Assembly: GCA_029204225.1 (NCBI GenBank)
Contig: CM055097.1
Coordinates: 9,843,184-9,907,183 of the forward strand
Length of the DNA stretch: 64,000 nt
Source of the DNA: Diphasiastrum complanatum
Lineage: Eukaryota; Streptophyta; Lycopodiopsida; Lycopodiales; Lycopodiaceae
Direction: 5' to 3'
Positions 1 through 10,352 of the stretch are shown here, piece after piece (within the stretch, counting starts at the first letter, position 1; every line of letters begins with the position of its first letter). Below the pieces are notes generated by a model. It saw only the letters and a program-made list of their open reading frames with translations. It was not told where the DNA came from and made no database searches. The translations under genes and the position numbers were made by a program.

Positions 1-480
1 GAGTTGGATTGAAATACCCATCAGATATCTAAACTTTGAAAAACTCTCTATGGGCTTAAACAATCGTCTCGTGCTTGATTTCATCGAATCAATTAGTTTT
101 TTATTTAGCAAGGCTTCATACCAAATTTAGTTGGAAGCCAACCTGGCGGCACGCCAACCATAAACAAATAACTTCCACCCAAGCAAGCCATCCAACTCAG
201 CCGACAGGTTAGAGCCCGTTTCCCAAGAGCTTAACCCATTCACGTTCATGCAAGGAACACTTAGAACCACAAGCCGCGACAGATATGGAGACAACCAGTT
301 CCTGGACCAAATGGTCCCGACAGCATACCGCTGGCGCCACGGACCGAATGGCCCCGACGGCATACCGCTGGCGTCCCGGGATACGCCCTCAGCTATGTGC
401 CAAATTAAAAAGTTTGAAGCGGCCTTACAACTAATGTCTACTACAAATCAATGAATTCATCTTTCATTATCATTACATTA
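1..480. other. Gene-free flank
   Basis: No coding signal was seen on either strand. Short open frames here have no family resemblance. The only structure noticed is the 37-bp duplication at 307-380. A copia remnant starts at its right edge. Confidence 0.5.
307..380. repeat. 37-bp tandem duplication, two copies
   Basis: Copies lie at 307-343 and 344-380. Both contain GCATACCGCTGGCG and are much richer in GC than the surrounding DNA. The few differences are mostly transitions (T/C and A/G). Confidence 0.9.
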
Positions 481-1287
481 TATGTTGACGACACATCACT
501 TTTTAATAATGACATTCGAATGTAAAGGATGTCAAAGAGATGTTATCGAATGAATTCAATATGACATATTATGGGAGGCCCATTTCGGTCTTGGTACATA
601 GATGTTCAGAGATCGTAATCATAGATTGATTTATATCAGTCAACAAAGGTACACTAGTAACTCAAACACCAAATGGCCGACTATAGACCAGCCAAAACTC
701 CAATGGATCCAAGTTTGAAATATTCGAAGGACCAGTGTCCCCGGTTTTTTCGAAAAGAGTTGAACAAATGAAATAATTTACTTATCATTCCATTATTGGT
801 TCTTGTTTCATTGGTCCCAACTTTGAGCCTCCCTTGGAAACCAAGAAGCATTACTGGTTCTCAAAAGCGGTTGGCTTAGTTGGTTAGCTTGGCATCCAAA
901 GTTTCTTTGGTCCCAAGTTCGAGCCTCCCTTGGAAACCAAGAAGCATTATTGGTTCTCTCAGAGGCCGAATACATTGCCACCAGACATGCCGCAAAAGAA
1001 GCTATTTGGTTAAGGCGTCTATTGTCGGGGACATTAATCTTAATCAATTACAATCAACTTCCATCTTTTGCGACAATCAGAGTACAATTGCTTTATCTAT
1101 TAATCCCAGGTATCATTCCAGGAGCAAGCACATTGAGATGAAGTATCATTTCGTCAGAGACAAAGTACTCAAAAGAGAGATGATTCTAATCTTTTGTAAA
1201 ACAGAAGATGTATTTACTAAAGTGTTATCATTTGACAATCATTCTAAGTTTAGAAATATGCTCAATTTAATACCTCAATTTTTATGA
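481..1287 (+). pseudogene. Ty1/copia RT C-terminus and RNase H remnant
   Basis: The stretch opens with YVDD, the copia reverse-transcriptase catalytic box, and continues through frame changes with RT thumb-like words such as FNMTYYG. RNase H follows: LSEAEYIATRHAAKEAIW, then FCDNQSTIAL and RSKHIEMKYHFVRDK, in the order known for copia RNase H. The last 200 bases read openly to a stop at 1285-1287 just before a purine tract. Upstream the frame is broken several times and a 52-bp segment is duplicated inside the RNase H start. This is the 3' end of a dead plus-strand element. The copia assignment is firm; lineage is not resolved. Confidence 0.9.
811..958. repeat. 52-bp direct duplication inside copia RNase H
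   Basis: Segments 811-862 and 907-958 both contain GAGCCTCCCTTGGAAACCAA and end with ...CATTA(C/T)TGGTTCTC. The period is 96 bases. The second copy is the one that continues into the LSEAEY motif, so the first copy plus spacer is the likely addition. It adds to the frame disruption of the RNase H. Confidence 0.85.
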
Positions 1288-1296
1288 CTTCACATT

Positions 1297-1720
1297 AAGG
1301 GGGAGTATTGGATTTCATTCCTTAAATCATTTTGTAATGTGGAACTACTACGCAGTTTTACTAGCATTGTCGAGACAATGTCAAAGGTGTCAAAGACCGT
1401 CTATAAAAACATGTATTGTCGACATAGAGTCGAATCAATTGTTGAGGTTATCAAATAATAACTGAATCAGATTTGATAGTGAAGTTTTATTTGCATATTT
1501 TGGGTCCAATCTCTTGTTTCCATGTGGCACCTGCTAGGTGGATAATGATAAATTCTGTCAGGGTTGTGCCATCAACAACTATAATTAATAGATTAGTAGA
1601 TCAGTTCATTTCAATAACCAATATTGTTATTATCAACATGTTCCACAGGTTTTCATCTGAAGTATTCATTCTTCTTCTTGTCCTCTCTGTTCCGCCATAG
1701 GTGTAGATTGATCATTAATA
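1297..1720 (+). mobile_element. Copia polypurine tract and 3' LTR remnant
   Basis: AAGGGGGAG at 1297-1305 directly follows the RNase H stop, as expected for a copia polypurine tract. The next bases TATTGGATTTC look like an LTR start whose TG has become TA; compare TGTTAGATTTC at 4640. A TATA-like CTATAAAAAC lies at about 1400. The right end of the LTR is not defined by any visible inverted terminus and the coordinate is approximate. Confidence 0.6.
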
Positions 1721-1918
1721 AGCTATCGCAATTATAGCTTGTGTAGGAGTGGAATTTATAACAAAATTAGAGATGCTATTAGTGTAATCAGAGTAGACAA
1801 CAACTATGTTTTCATCATTCAATAATACATACTGCATTCGACAATTCGTCATATGACTTGTCTTGTCCTACTATTTTTGTTATTCATATTATTATGATAT
1901 GAGTTTTGATGATTGGCT

Positions 1919-2211
1919 ATCTCAACATTACTCTTGATGATAGGACCAAGGAGGATCCATCTTCAAGGAAAGGTATTTTTGTTGGATATAGTGAGGTGAG
2001 TAAAGTCTACAAGGTTTACATTCCTACTACTAACAAAGTGATTGCTGGTAGAGATGTCATTTTTGATGAGGGAAACATTCCAAAAGTGTCTGCAAGTACT
2101 ATTGATGATGATGTGGATGGATCTAACATTCTTGTTGTTGATGTAAAAGATCCTACGAGGAGCAAAAGTTGGAAGATTGCATGCAATTTTGACAACCTTC
2201 ATTCCAGCTAG
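1919..2211 (+). pseudogene. Ty1/copia integrase C-terminal fragment
   Basis: The reading frame contains LNITLDDRTKEDPSSRK then GIFVGYSEVSKVYKVYIP and VIAGRDVIFDEG. These match the region after the copia integrase core: the GYS box, then the ...VIFDE end that precedes the spacer to RT. About 100 residues are open from 1906 to a stop at 2209-2211. The integrase core, protease and gag are absent upstream and RT is absent downstream, so this is an isolated piece. The first 105 bases are roughly 95% identical by eye to 36979-37082, which marks them as the same family. Confidence 0.9.
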
Positions 2212-2448
2212 CATCATAAACTTAATGCATGTTGCAATGAAGCCCTTGTTCCAGCAAGCTACACCAAACGAGTGAAGTTAAAGCCAAGCAAAGTTGCGGT
2301 GAAGTTTTCAAGTTTCCATAACCGTTTGAAGAAGCTGAGGGAATACTCTTGCTATTCCATTAGCAAGTGGGTTTCGAACAAAGCTAAGTCCTTAACATTT
2401 CTTCTTTCTATTTCTTTTATGTTTTAGCTTTCCTCTTCAAACTCTGAC

Positions 2449-2754
2449 ATGACGACACTTGAGAAAAAACTAGTTTTTCCAAGAAGTGCCATAGACGAGC
2501 TCGAAGAAGAGGCCATTCATTTTCAGACAGGAAAAACTACAATGGACATAGATGAGGAGTATGAAATATTCAACACTACAAAATCTATGTCTAAAGAACA
2601 ATATGAGCAATTACAAACTGAAGTAGCAAGTTTAAAACAAACTTTAGCTAGCATGCAAACTAGACAAGATAAATCATTTTTCGATCTTAAAAGTTTGTTT
2701 GCTAGCCCAATTAAAGACCCTTCGGTACCTCCTACTCCCCCAGTCTGTCCCTAG
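2449..2754 (+). CDS. Unrecognised 101-residue acidic coiled-coil frame
   Basis: The frame begins MTTLEKKLVFPRSAIDELEE and ends with the proline-rich DPSVPPTPPV. Residues 50-80 (EQYEQLQTEVASLKQTLASM) have the heptad spacing of a coiled coil. I do not recognise a domain. The position between copia fragments and the charged, coiled-coil make-up fit the N-terminal gag part of an LTR element or a spurious frame; neither can be shown. No host promoter or splice structure is evident. Confidence 0.3.
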   Translation: MTTLEKKLVFPRSAIDELEEEAIHFQTGKTTMDIDEEYEIFNTTKSMSKEQYEQLQTEVASLKQTLASMQTRQDKSFFDLKSLFASPIKDPSVPPTPPVCP

Positions 2755-2789
2755 TACATCCTAGTTGCCAGTACCTTTAAATAATCTTT

Positions 2790-3592
2790 AGATTTAACAT
2801 TTTCTTAAATAGAATATGTTTGTCTCTTTTTTCCTTTTGGGTTGAATCTGCACTCATATGCAGAATGCCCCTTCTTCTTGCAGTGCATGCAAGGTATTGT
2901 TGGTTTGAACCAGCATCTATCGGATGTGTGTCCCGGCTTGTGACAATGATCGTAGGTAGAAGTCTACTTGTTGTTGTTGTTGCCTCTTGTCGATGACTTC
3001 GAACGAGCCTTGTCAGCTTGTTCTTGTTTTTCTTCTTTCCTTTTGTGAAAAGGGCCTTCTCCTGGTCACTACTACCTTCTCCTTCATCCCTCATCAGTCT
3101 CTCATTAGCGACAAGATTGACAGCTCGTTCGAATGTCATCTCTAGCAAGCTCAAGATGAGCATTCTCAGCGGCTGATAGGATGTAGGTAGGGACTTCATG
3201 AAGTACATCAGCTATTGTGGTGCTAGGACATGGTGCTCCTGTCCAGATGCAGAAAGTTGAGCAAAGATTGTTCTGATTTTCTCAACGTGCTGATCCAGCT
3301 AGTTGCCACTCCATCGTAGACCTTGTAGTTGATTGTGAAGGTGCATCACTAATGCAGTAGTCCTCACCTCATACTTCTGCTTCAGCTTTTCCCACGCTTC
3401 ATGGCTGCTCTCACAATCTTCAATTTGCATGAGGATTTTCTCGTTTATAGATGAAACGATGATTGCCATAGCGCGTTCATCCTTTCTGACCCATTCAGCT
3501 CTCCTTGGGTCTCCCTCTGGAGGCTTTTCTTTCAAGATTGATTGAAATCCTGGTCTGAATCGTTGTAGCCATATTGTGTATCTAAGGAATCT
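2790..3592 (-). pseudogene. Ty1/copia gag with two CCHC knuckles, broken
   Basis: Read on the minus strand, a UBN2-type gag follows directly after a primer-binding site: RRAEWVRKDERAMAIIVSSI, then SSHEAWEKLKQKYE, LQGLRW, LPTSYQPLRM and a basic linker. The knuckle region holds one intact CCHC box (C-MH-C-KKKG-H-SAYE-C) and a second, N-terminal box whose first Cys has become Tyr (Y-DH-C-HKPG-H-TSDR-C). There is a stop after LRWSGN, another shortly before MYFMKSLP, and a frame change ahead of the knuckles. Protease and everything downstream are missing. Gag would package the element RNA in a cytoplasmic particle; this copy cannot. Confidence 0.9.
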
Positions 3593-3604
3593 GCTCTGAT
3601 ACCA
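3593..3604 (-). other. Copia primer-binding site (rc of TGGTATCAGAGC)
   Basis: The plus strand reads GCTCTGATACCA, the reverse complement of the standard copia site that pairs with initiator Met-tRNA. The adjoining TGTAGATTTTC at 3605 reads on the minus strand as an LTR ending in CTACA. This fixes the 5' end of the minus-strand element whose gag is at 2790-3592. Confidence 0.9.
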
Positions 3605-4422
3605 TGTAGATTTTCTAGGAGGCACTCTTGCTTTGCTTATGCGGAGTTTGCAAGACCTAGACACTATACTACAGATCACAAACTTTGCAGCAGTCAATCA
3701 AACAAGTATCATAGTTTTCGGAAGAGAACCAGTTGTGGTATAGAAATGAGATTTGGTCTGAAAGTAATTTCAGATAGATTTAGAGTAAGATACCTAATTG
3801 GAACTTTTTAAATAAGAGAAACTCTCTAGAAATTGTGTGGACAATCTGGAACTAGAACATGTTTGATATTTGAATCATTATCTATAAGTAGTACAATGAA
3901 ATGTCAAAGGTTACTAATAAGTTTGATCTAAGTCTGAGAGTTCTGTATTGGATCAACCTAATCTTAGTTTTAGTACTAGGATCAGAGAGGGGTTGATTTA
4001 GTGGGAGAAATTATGTAATTAGAGGTAAGTGGGATTGGAAAATTGTTGAGAGTGAATGTTATTCGTCTCAGGGATTTTCCGGATAGAAAATAGAAAATCT
4101 TTTGTAGCCGAGTTACAAGATCTCAGTGAGATATGTGAGTAACATAAGTGTTCTGGAGGAATCTGCCAGATAAAAATGTGTTTATGTACTGGGTCATAGT
4201 GAGATTATTTACATATGTGCATTATTAATCTTGTATGAATCTATTGTGTATTCCTGGTTACTAGAGTTATTTGGTGCACTTAACCTAGTTGGTAGACATA
4301 GACATATGATCAAGTATTGTTTTGACAGATACTTGCAGAGTTAATAAATCTTTGTATAGAAGATTTATGGATTAACTTATAAATGATTTGGGTAAGGATC
4401 TAAATGTGCTGTCATACTAGTC
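3605..4422 (-). mobile_element. Probable 5' LTR of the minus-strand copia, then gene-free
   Basis: The LTR edge at 3605 is set by the primer-binding site. No second LTR copy was found to fix the other end, and no gene was seen through to 4422. The DNA is AT-rich with short irregular repeats only. Confidence 0.45.
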
Positions 4423-4632
4423 AATCCGAGATTTCACTCTCGAAGCAAACATATCGAAATAAGGTATCATTACCTTAGAGAGAAAGTGCATAGCAAGGAA
4501 GTAGCATTGGTTTTTTGCAGAACGAACTACATGGCAGCATATTACTTCACAAAGGCTCTATCAAAGGAGCAACATCTCAGATTTAACGATATGTTAAATC
4601 CGAAGATCGAGGTTTTTCAGGATCCACATTAA
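4423..4632 (+). pseudogene. Ty1/copia RNase H C-terminus (69 codons, open)
   Basis: An uninterrupted frame reads NPRFHSRSKHIEIRYHYLRE, then VALVFCRTNYMAAYYFTKAL and ends ...EVFQDPH-stop. These are the last conserved blocks of copia RNase H; the usual ...ADIFTKAL reads AAYYFTKAL here. The stop at 4630-4632 overlaps the purine tract. Nothing of pol remains upstream, so this is a truncated 3' end. It resembles the 481-1287 element in both tail and LTR start, which suggests one family. Confidence 0.9.
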
Positions 4633-5342
4633 GGGGGAGTGTTAGATTTCTTATGCTCAGTCTTAAACAAATCATTCAAGTAATGAGCATCCTGAAAACC
4701 GAAGGCCAACTACATGATTAGGACTTTCACATTTTTTTCCCCTTTGAGATTTTTTGTTCCTTAAACGTTTTTAAGACACCTTCATCTTTTTCGCACCTTC
4801 GCAAAAATTGCGACACAGTGTCCAGAATGCCTTGGAATCTATTTCAGACCCACCTTCGTCTTTTTTGCATTTTCCCCTACCTTCGCTCTAGAGGCACCTT
4901 CGGGATTTACATACCTTCAGTCTAAGGGCACCTTCGGGTCTTTCCGGATTTTCTAGATTGGTAGACCGACGTCGCCAACTTATTATCAACCCTAAAAACA
5001 ACTGGACAACCAAATATCCTAAGAGCGGTTACCAACTTTGTACATATACAAAACTGAAGTAAATGGCATTTAAGGCTTATAAGATATTTGTCTCTCGACA
5101 CTTGTAAATATATATACTAGCTTAATCAAGCTATTTAAGTGTTATTTTTCAATCAGAGTTATCTGTAGCCAACGTTATCACGCTCAGCAAGCTGAAGTTA
5201 TTACTTCAAGCCATTGTACTCACTGTTGATATTAATCAGAGTGCAATTTTTGTTTCACTACTGTATTGTTCATTTGCGCAATTTGTATGAATCATTCTTC
5301 TTGAATATTTCTGCTGCTAATTGTTGCATTTCCGTTTCTACA
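4631..5342 (+). mobile_element. Copia polypurine tract and 3' LTR
   Basis: AAGGGGGAG at 4631-4639 is followed by TGTTAGATTTC at 4640, a canonical LTR start. AT-rich TATA-like sequence lies near 5088-5120. A plausible end is TTTCTACA at 5335-5342, but no second LTR copy confirms it. Confidence 0.65.
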
Positions 5343-5414
5343 CGCCTAAGATCAAAGCTTTGAGCTTCCGCTGCCGGTCATCCCCACGTTTAACGACACC
5401 CAGATCGTTATGGA

Positions 5415-5795
5415 ATGAAGAAAGTACCAGCTCAGCCTCCACAGAAATCCACAATGGCTAAAGTTTCCAAGATAGATCCACCCAAGGCACCTGCCAACAA
5501 GAAGAACCAGTTGAGACAATGTTATAGCCAGGTGATCCGATGGAGCGATCTACCAGAGGAGGCCATAGCCACGGTGGATGTGGATATTGGCAATCATGAA
5601 GCGAATGTCGCACCAGTTTCGAAGAAAGACAACAAGGATGAACCCAACTATATGAGCATAAAAGAAAAAAAAGAAGGTGTTATGATGTGATGGACATAAC
5701 TTCTAAGTTATATCTACGAAGAAAATTCTTTACTCTCAAGATGTCAAATGGTGATTCACTTCAGAATCACGTTAACCAGTTTAAGAATCTCTTAG
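5415..5795 (+). pseudogene. Ty1/copia gag N-terminal fragment cut by another LTR
   Basis: A basic 91-residue frame (5415-5690) is followed in the next frame by SKLYLRRKFFTLKMSNGD and HVNQFKNLL, which match the copia gag UBN2 signature in which LYLKKQLFTLKM is followed by ...HINEFNKL. The gag ends abruptly at 5795, where a minus-strand LTR begins. The segment may be the 5' internal part of the element whose LTR ends near 5342; no primer-binding site is visible between them. A TGA at 5688-5690 and a frame change break it. Assignment is good for 5690-5795 and weaker for the first part. Confidence 0.65.
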
Positions 5796-6165
5796 TGCAC
5801 CAATGGATAGTAGAACCCAAGAGAACCATGTATAAGCATGAAATGAGATAGAGAAAAGAGAACATCTGCTTCTCCACGAGTTACATCCTTTTATAACAGG
5901 TCCAAATCCTATTTGGCCACTTGGCTTTCCCTCCAAAATGTAAACCCTACTATTTTTGGGTCTAGATTCAATGTACCCAACATTTAAATTTGAATAACTC
6001 AAACTCGACTTCTAACTTTCCCACACTTTCAAAAATTGTTTATGCAAATAAAATTTAGACTAATTAACTTTGAAAAGTCAAACTCTAAGTCTGATATAAA
6101 GTTTGCCTCAATTTGCCAAATATAGAAATGTAGCAGATATGATTAAACTAGTTGAATCTTTCACA
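5796..6165 (-). mobile_element. Minus-strand copia 3' LTR (family of 41527)
   Basis: This is the reverse complement of 41527-41905 with scattered differences. On the minus strand it starts TGTGAAAGATTC at 6165, preceded by the purine tract GAAGAGGGAGT (6164-6175), and carries a TATA-like ATAAAAGGATG near 5890. It ends at about 5796 with CCATTGGTGCACTA, abutting the gag fragment. The element was therefore inserted into, or joined with, an older plus-strand gag. Confidence 0.85.
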
Positions 6166-6252
6166 CTCCCTCTTCAACTAGTTTTAGCTTAACCATAAAA
6201 CTTTGATCCAACTTTAAATGATCTCCATCCTAAGTGTAGACCTCCTTTCTAA

Positions 6253-7000
6253 TTATCTAAAGTAGCTTCCATAATTGATATAGAGAATAGTGTCCACTTG
6301 GGATGCTTCATTATTTCTTACATCAATTTTACATGTCAAGAAGTAACTAGTACATGAAGAATCAAATAGAATGTAAATGAAATGATTCCACCATGCTTCC
6401 AACTCTGAACTCTCTGGAAAATTACAGCAACCAAACAATAAATGTGAGTGATCAACCAATGCTTGCTTGCCTCCTCCATCTTTGTCCTTTTTTGCCATGT
6501 ATCCACCAAGAAACTCCATGAATGAGCCTCCATCTCCATCTTGCCTCAAGATACCATCATACCTTGATGACTTTAATATGAATGAGTGACATAATGAACC
6601 TCCAATGGCTTCATTTCCATGAACAAAACCAGCCAAGAATGCTAGTACAAATCCAACATCAAAATGATGCTCACCAATGTAGCTAGTTTTTTCATATCTT
6701 GCAATTTGCACACATCCACATGAAAATGCCCAAACATGAGATAGAACAAGTAAAGTAGACTTGAACAACACTTCCTTGCTGCTCCTTTGACTTTAGTTGA
6801 GTCTTCAATAACCTACAAAAATAGATCCATAAATTGCCAATTGAATCTCCTTTGATGCTTTTGACCTGCTCCAAATTGCCAACTTCCTTTTTGCCTTGTT
6901 GAAGCCCTTTGAGATCAATCTCTTGATCATCAACTTGACCATCAAAGTCGTTGAACAAGCTTTGTTTTCCAGATCCATTACTTGTTGTAAAGTCATGAAA
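6253..7000 (-). CDS. Unrecognised frames filling a deleted copia element
   Basis: Between the copia RT fragment (7001-7198) and the LTR (5796-6165) there is no retroviral sequence. A 172-residue frame covers 6253-6771 and another reaches from RT into 6692. Readable stretches include GFVLAFLAGFVHGNEAIGG, SFMEFLGGYMAKKDKDGGGK and FLTCKIDVRNNEAS. I do not recognise a domain. The first frame joins RT just after KDKKVIGC, where other copies continue [13 protein letters not shown]. It may be host sequence picked up by the element, or chance open frames in filler. No splice or promoter evidence. Confidence 0.35.
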
Positions 7001-7198
7001 ACATCCAATAACTTTCTTGTCCTTAGGTAACTCCAATCTCCATGTTCCATTCTTCATAAGAGCTTGATACTCAAGATCCATTGCTTGGATCCACTCCTCT
7101 TCTTTCCTTGCTTGATCTACACTTGTAGGTTCATCAAAAGAGGTTAGAAAAGCAACATAATTTCTAGAAACTACTTGCTTACCCTTTTCATCATATGT
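7001..7198 (-). pseudogene. Ty1/copia RT N-terminal fragment
   Basis: On the minus strand the frame reads YDEKGKQVVSRNYVAFLTSF, then DQARKEEEWIQAMDLEYQAL, MKNGTWRLELPKDKKVIGC. This is the start of the copia RT region. The V normally present in WRLVELP is lost. Homology stops after VIGC. The same starting point (YDEKGKQVV) is seen at 39955 and 57920. Confidence 0.9.
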
Positions 7199-8850
7199 GT
7201 AGTGGATGCGGGTTGTGTGTTGCTAACTTGATAGTTAGTAATGTAACTTTGTATTTCTTGATCGGTTGTAGGTGAGTTCTAGTTTGGATTGAAAAAATGC
7301 TAATTGTCTTGTTCAATGTTGGGTAAGATAACCTCTTGTAAAGTGGAGGATGGGCAATGTTTGTTTGGCTGAATAGTATCCTTGTCATTTATAGTGTTTG
7401 AAGAGTAGCCACTTTGTAATAGACGATGATTATTTATTGTTTTGAATGCTTGATTATTGGTGTGCTTACACTTTGTGAGTGATGAAAGTCTCTCTCATCT
7501 CGTGTGCTTGTTGTTTATGTGTGTCGCATTGGGTTGAACGTGAATGTGGTTGTCTCTACCTTTGGTTCAGTCCATGTTAGGATGCGTGTGTGAAGGACGA
7601 GGCTATCGTTTTGTAGAAGTGAATGAGTTGAATATTTGTTGGAAGAGTGTCTATGCATGCGTTAGGGTTGAATGATGAGCATACCATTTGCATGACAAGG
7701 TGAATGCTTCACCAGCAAGGGCACTCTTACTGTAATCACAACAAAGCATGAGTGAAGCAAGAACAAGCGGTTGCTGATTTTCTAGCCCACGCCTTACATG
7801 TTGTATCTGATGCTTGTGGAACCTTGTCCTTGCTGCACCTAACTATGGTCTGTAAACCTTCCTTGGAGTTTGCTAGAGCCTACGACATGCTCATTGGACC
7901 TATGGCAAAGTTTTGGGCCTGCCTAGCTCTAGCTCCCTCTGTTGGCCCTCGTTGGCCTCCTCCAACCCTTGTCGGCCCTGCTGCTCCTTCACTGGCCTCC
8001 AGCCTACCTGCTGCCTTGCTGTCCTCACTGATGTTTGTGGAGCTCTGCTGAGTTTGGCTGGAGCCCTGTGCTCTTCCGAAAAGCTATTGATTTTTTCCAC
8101 CAATTTGTGGCAACAAAATTTCAGCTCCACACTCTTGAGATTCAGGTAGTATGACAAACCAAAAGTGAAACAAAACTGCTAATACATTTGGCACAGCATA
8201 CAATACAGTAGTGACAGATTTGAAAACGGTAACACTGATAGCGGGTACAAAATGTCTTTTTTCAGTGATTCGTAGGTAGACCAGAGTTTGGAGATTCCCT
8301 AGTCATAAATGCTTTAAGCTCCATACCGCATTGCCTCTGGACTTCAGAACGATCAATTGAACTTGCCATTATCGTTATTTCTACAATAAAGTAGGCAAAT
8401 CATTCATTGTAATGAATACAAATAAATACGAGATACTTTTGCAGTTTTATAAACTAACTAGTGTACATGTTGTCTAGTTAGTTGTAAAGAGCTATCAAGC
8501 GGAACTGTGTTTTCAAGGTACTATCATGGATTGTTGTGAGAGTGTAGAAGCATTTTTTTTAGCAAGATTATAGTAAACCATCGTTTTGCTAGAAGTACCT
8601 ACTAAAACTCACTATGGAATAGTTACAAGGTTTATTCCGATAGTAGAAGTAAGCCGTTGTACTTGATATGTTGGTAGTTTATAAAGTTAGTTTTCTCGTC
8701 TATACCACATGCATCTTGACATAATGGAATCTGTCAATTTTTTTAGCTTGTATTTAATAGTCTTGCTAACTGTTAGTAACTGAAGTGTCAAGTTGAAAGC
8801 GTAATTCAGTTCATTATCATGGGTTTTTGTTGAGAGTGCGTTTACTGGGC
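7199..8850. other. Gene-free stretch
   Basis: No convincing gene. A 99-residue plus-strand frame at 7752-8051 starts with EQAVADFLAHALHV, faintly like a retroelement RNase H C-terminus, but the rest is leucine/proline-rich and unrecognised, and a minus-strand frame overlaps it. The remainder is AT-rich sequence without visible repeats. Confidence 0.4.
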
Positions 8851-10340
8851 TCAACCTTTGTGAAACACTAGAGCGGGTAGTCCACTAGGTACAACTGAAA
8901 AACATGCTATCCTGGTTAAGTCGCAGTAGTCACACCAGCTTTCGATACTATCTAGTGAAATACGTAGACCTGAAAGATGGGAAATGCTACCATTCAACAA
9001 ACATAATGACGTGTTTTCCCCACTAGTTTCACTCAACATTTCTATCTACCAATTTTACGCATAACCTAGAGTTTCATGATGTATCTTGCCAGTTACTCCG
9101 TAAAGTCTCTTTTTCATAGGTTGTTGGATACAATATCAACCTAGCTATATCCTACTTAGGTTAGCGCTAGTTAGGTTCAAGAAACCATAAACCATAGTAA
9201 CCGTCCTATCTACTAGAGAAACGTAATAGCACATCCTAAGTCCGAACTAGCTATGGGCCACAAGGTTTAAAATTTACTCAATCCAATAGAGTTTTCCTAC
9301 GATCCAATACTGAGGTGTAACAGGTTATCGTACGTCCTACATTGCGACCAATAGATTGGAGATGAATTTATCATGCATAGTAGGATGCAGGGTTAGCTGG
9401 CTAATGCGGTGCTATAACCAGCCAGCCTAGTACCAGTTAGGTTGTTCTGCACTATGCGTAAATTGCTCACTGCCTAAATCAAAGTTTTGTTTTACCAGTC
9501 AAACCAACACTTCGTCAGTCTAGGGGGTTCTGGGCACCCATTGCCAGTTATCCCAAAAAGTTAGTTCTTATGCACGACAACATACCTAATTTGGCCACAC
9601 GCATGTTAAGGTTAGCAAAACGACTATCCACTGATCAAACGCAACAAAATACGTGAAGCCTAGGGCTAGTGTGACTATGCACTATTGGACCTAATTAGAC
9701 CTATGTCCCATATCGGTTTTATCCCAGTTGCTACCGTATTGTGAATGACATGTCATGTTTTGCTAGTACTAGGTTACTGATGATAAGACTAGTGCGGAGC
9801 TGTAACCAGCCAACTAGTACCAATAATGTTGTACTACACTAAGGATGCCTAATCTATCCTAAGGATGCCTAATCTATCCTAAGTACTATGTTGAAAGCAA
9901 CAACCTTCATGATTACTAGCGTTGCACCACAAACAACATGTCGTGACAAAGGCTAGGTTAGCATTGCTAACGTTTTGTGCTAAAAGCAATTGGGCCTAGT
10001 AGACAACAATACTCATTAAGTTCATACCAAAAGCTTAACATCTGTTAGTGAAATAACTAGCCAGCCATTACTAGTTAGCTTGTACTGTATCGGGCCTACC
10101 CAACTCCATTGTACCGAGCCTATTCAAAAGCTACTCGACTAGTTTATAGTATTGTCAATCACACTACACTACAAATGGAACCTTTACCAGTCATAAGCAT
10201 GGTACCACAACTACATATCTAGTAGCCCTAGTAAGCCTAGATCTGGTCACTGAACAACACCTTATTTATTTTGACTAGTACGAGCAGACATGAGATATAG
10301 ATTTAGACTAATTGCAATGGCGAAAAAGAATGTCAGCTAA
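8851..10340. repeat. CTAG/TAG-rich non-coding tract
   Basis: By eye I count about 27 CTAG tetramers in roughly 1.5 kb, several times the number expected by chance, along with many CCTAGT, GTTAG and ACTAGT words. All frames are full of TAG stops. A diverged repeat occurs at about 9406-9450 and 9791-9840; both parts contain TAACCAGCCA and AGTACCA. No coding function is visible. It could be a decayed satellite or an old biased repeat. Confidence 0.6.
9841..9880. repeat. 20-bp perfect tandem duplication
   Basis: AAGGATGCCTAATCTATCCT occurs twice in a row without a mismatch, so it is recent relative to its surroundings. Confidence 0.95.
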
Positions 10341-10352
10341 CTAGCCTAAGAG

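Noticed and set aside
7900-8157. Overlapping plus and minus frames of 78-99 codons, Pro/Ser or Glu/Arg-rich
   Set aside because: Three frames in the same GC-richer patch are open at once, which points to composition. The ADFLAHA words are too short to call an RNase H.
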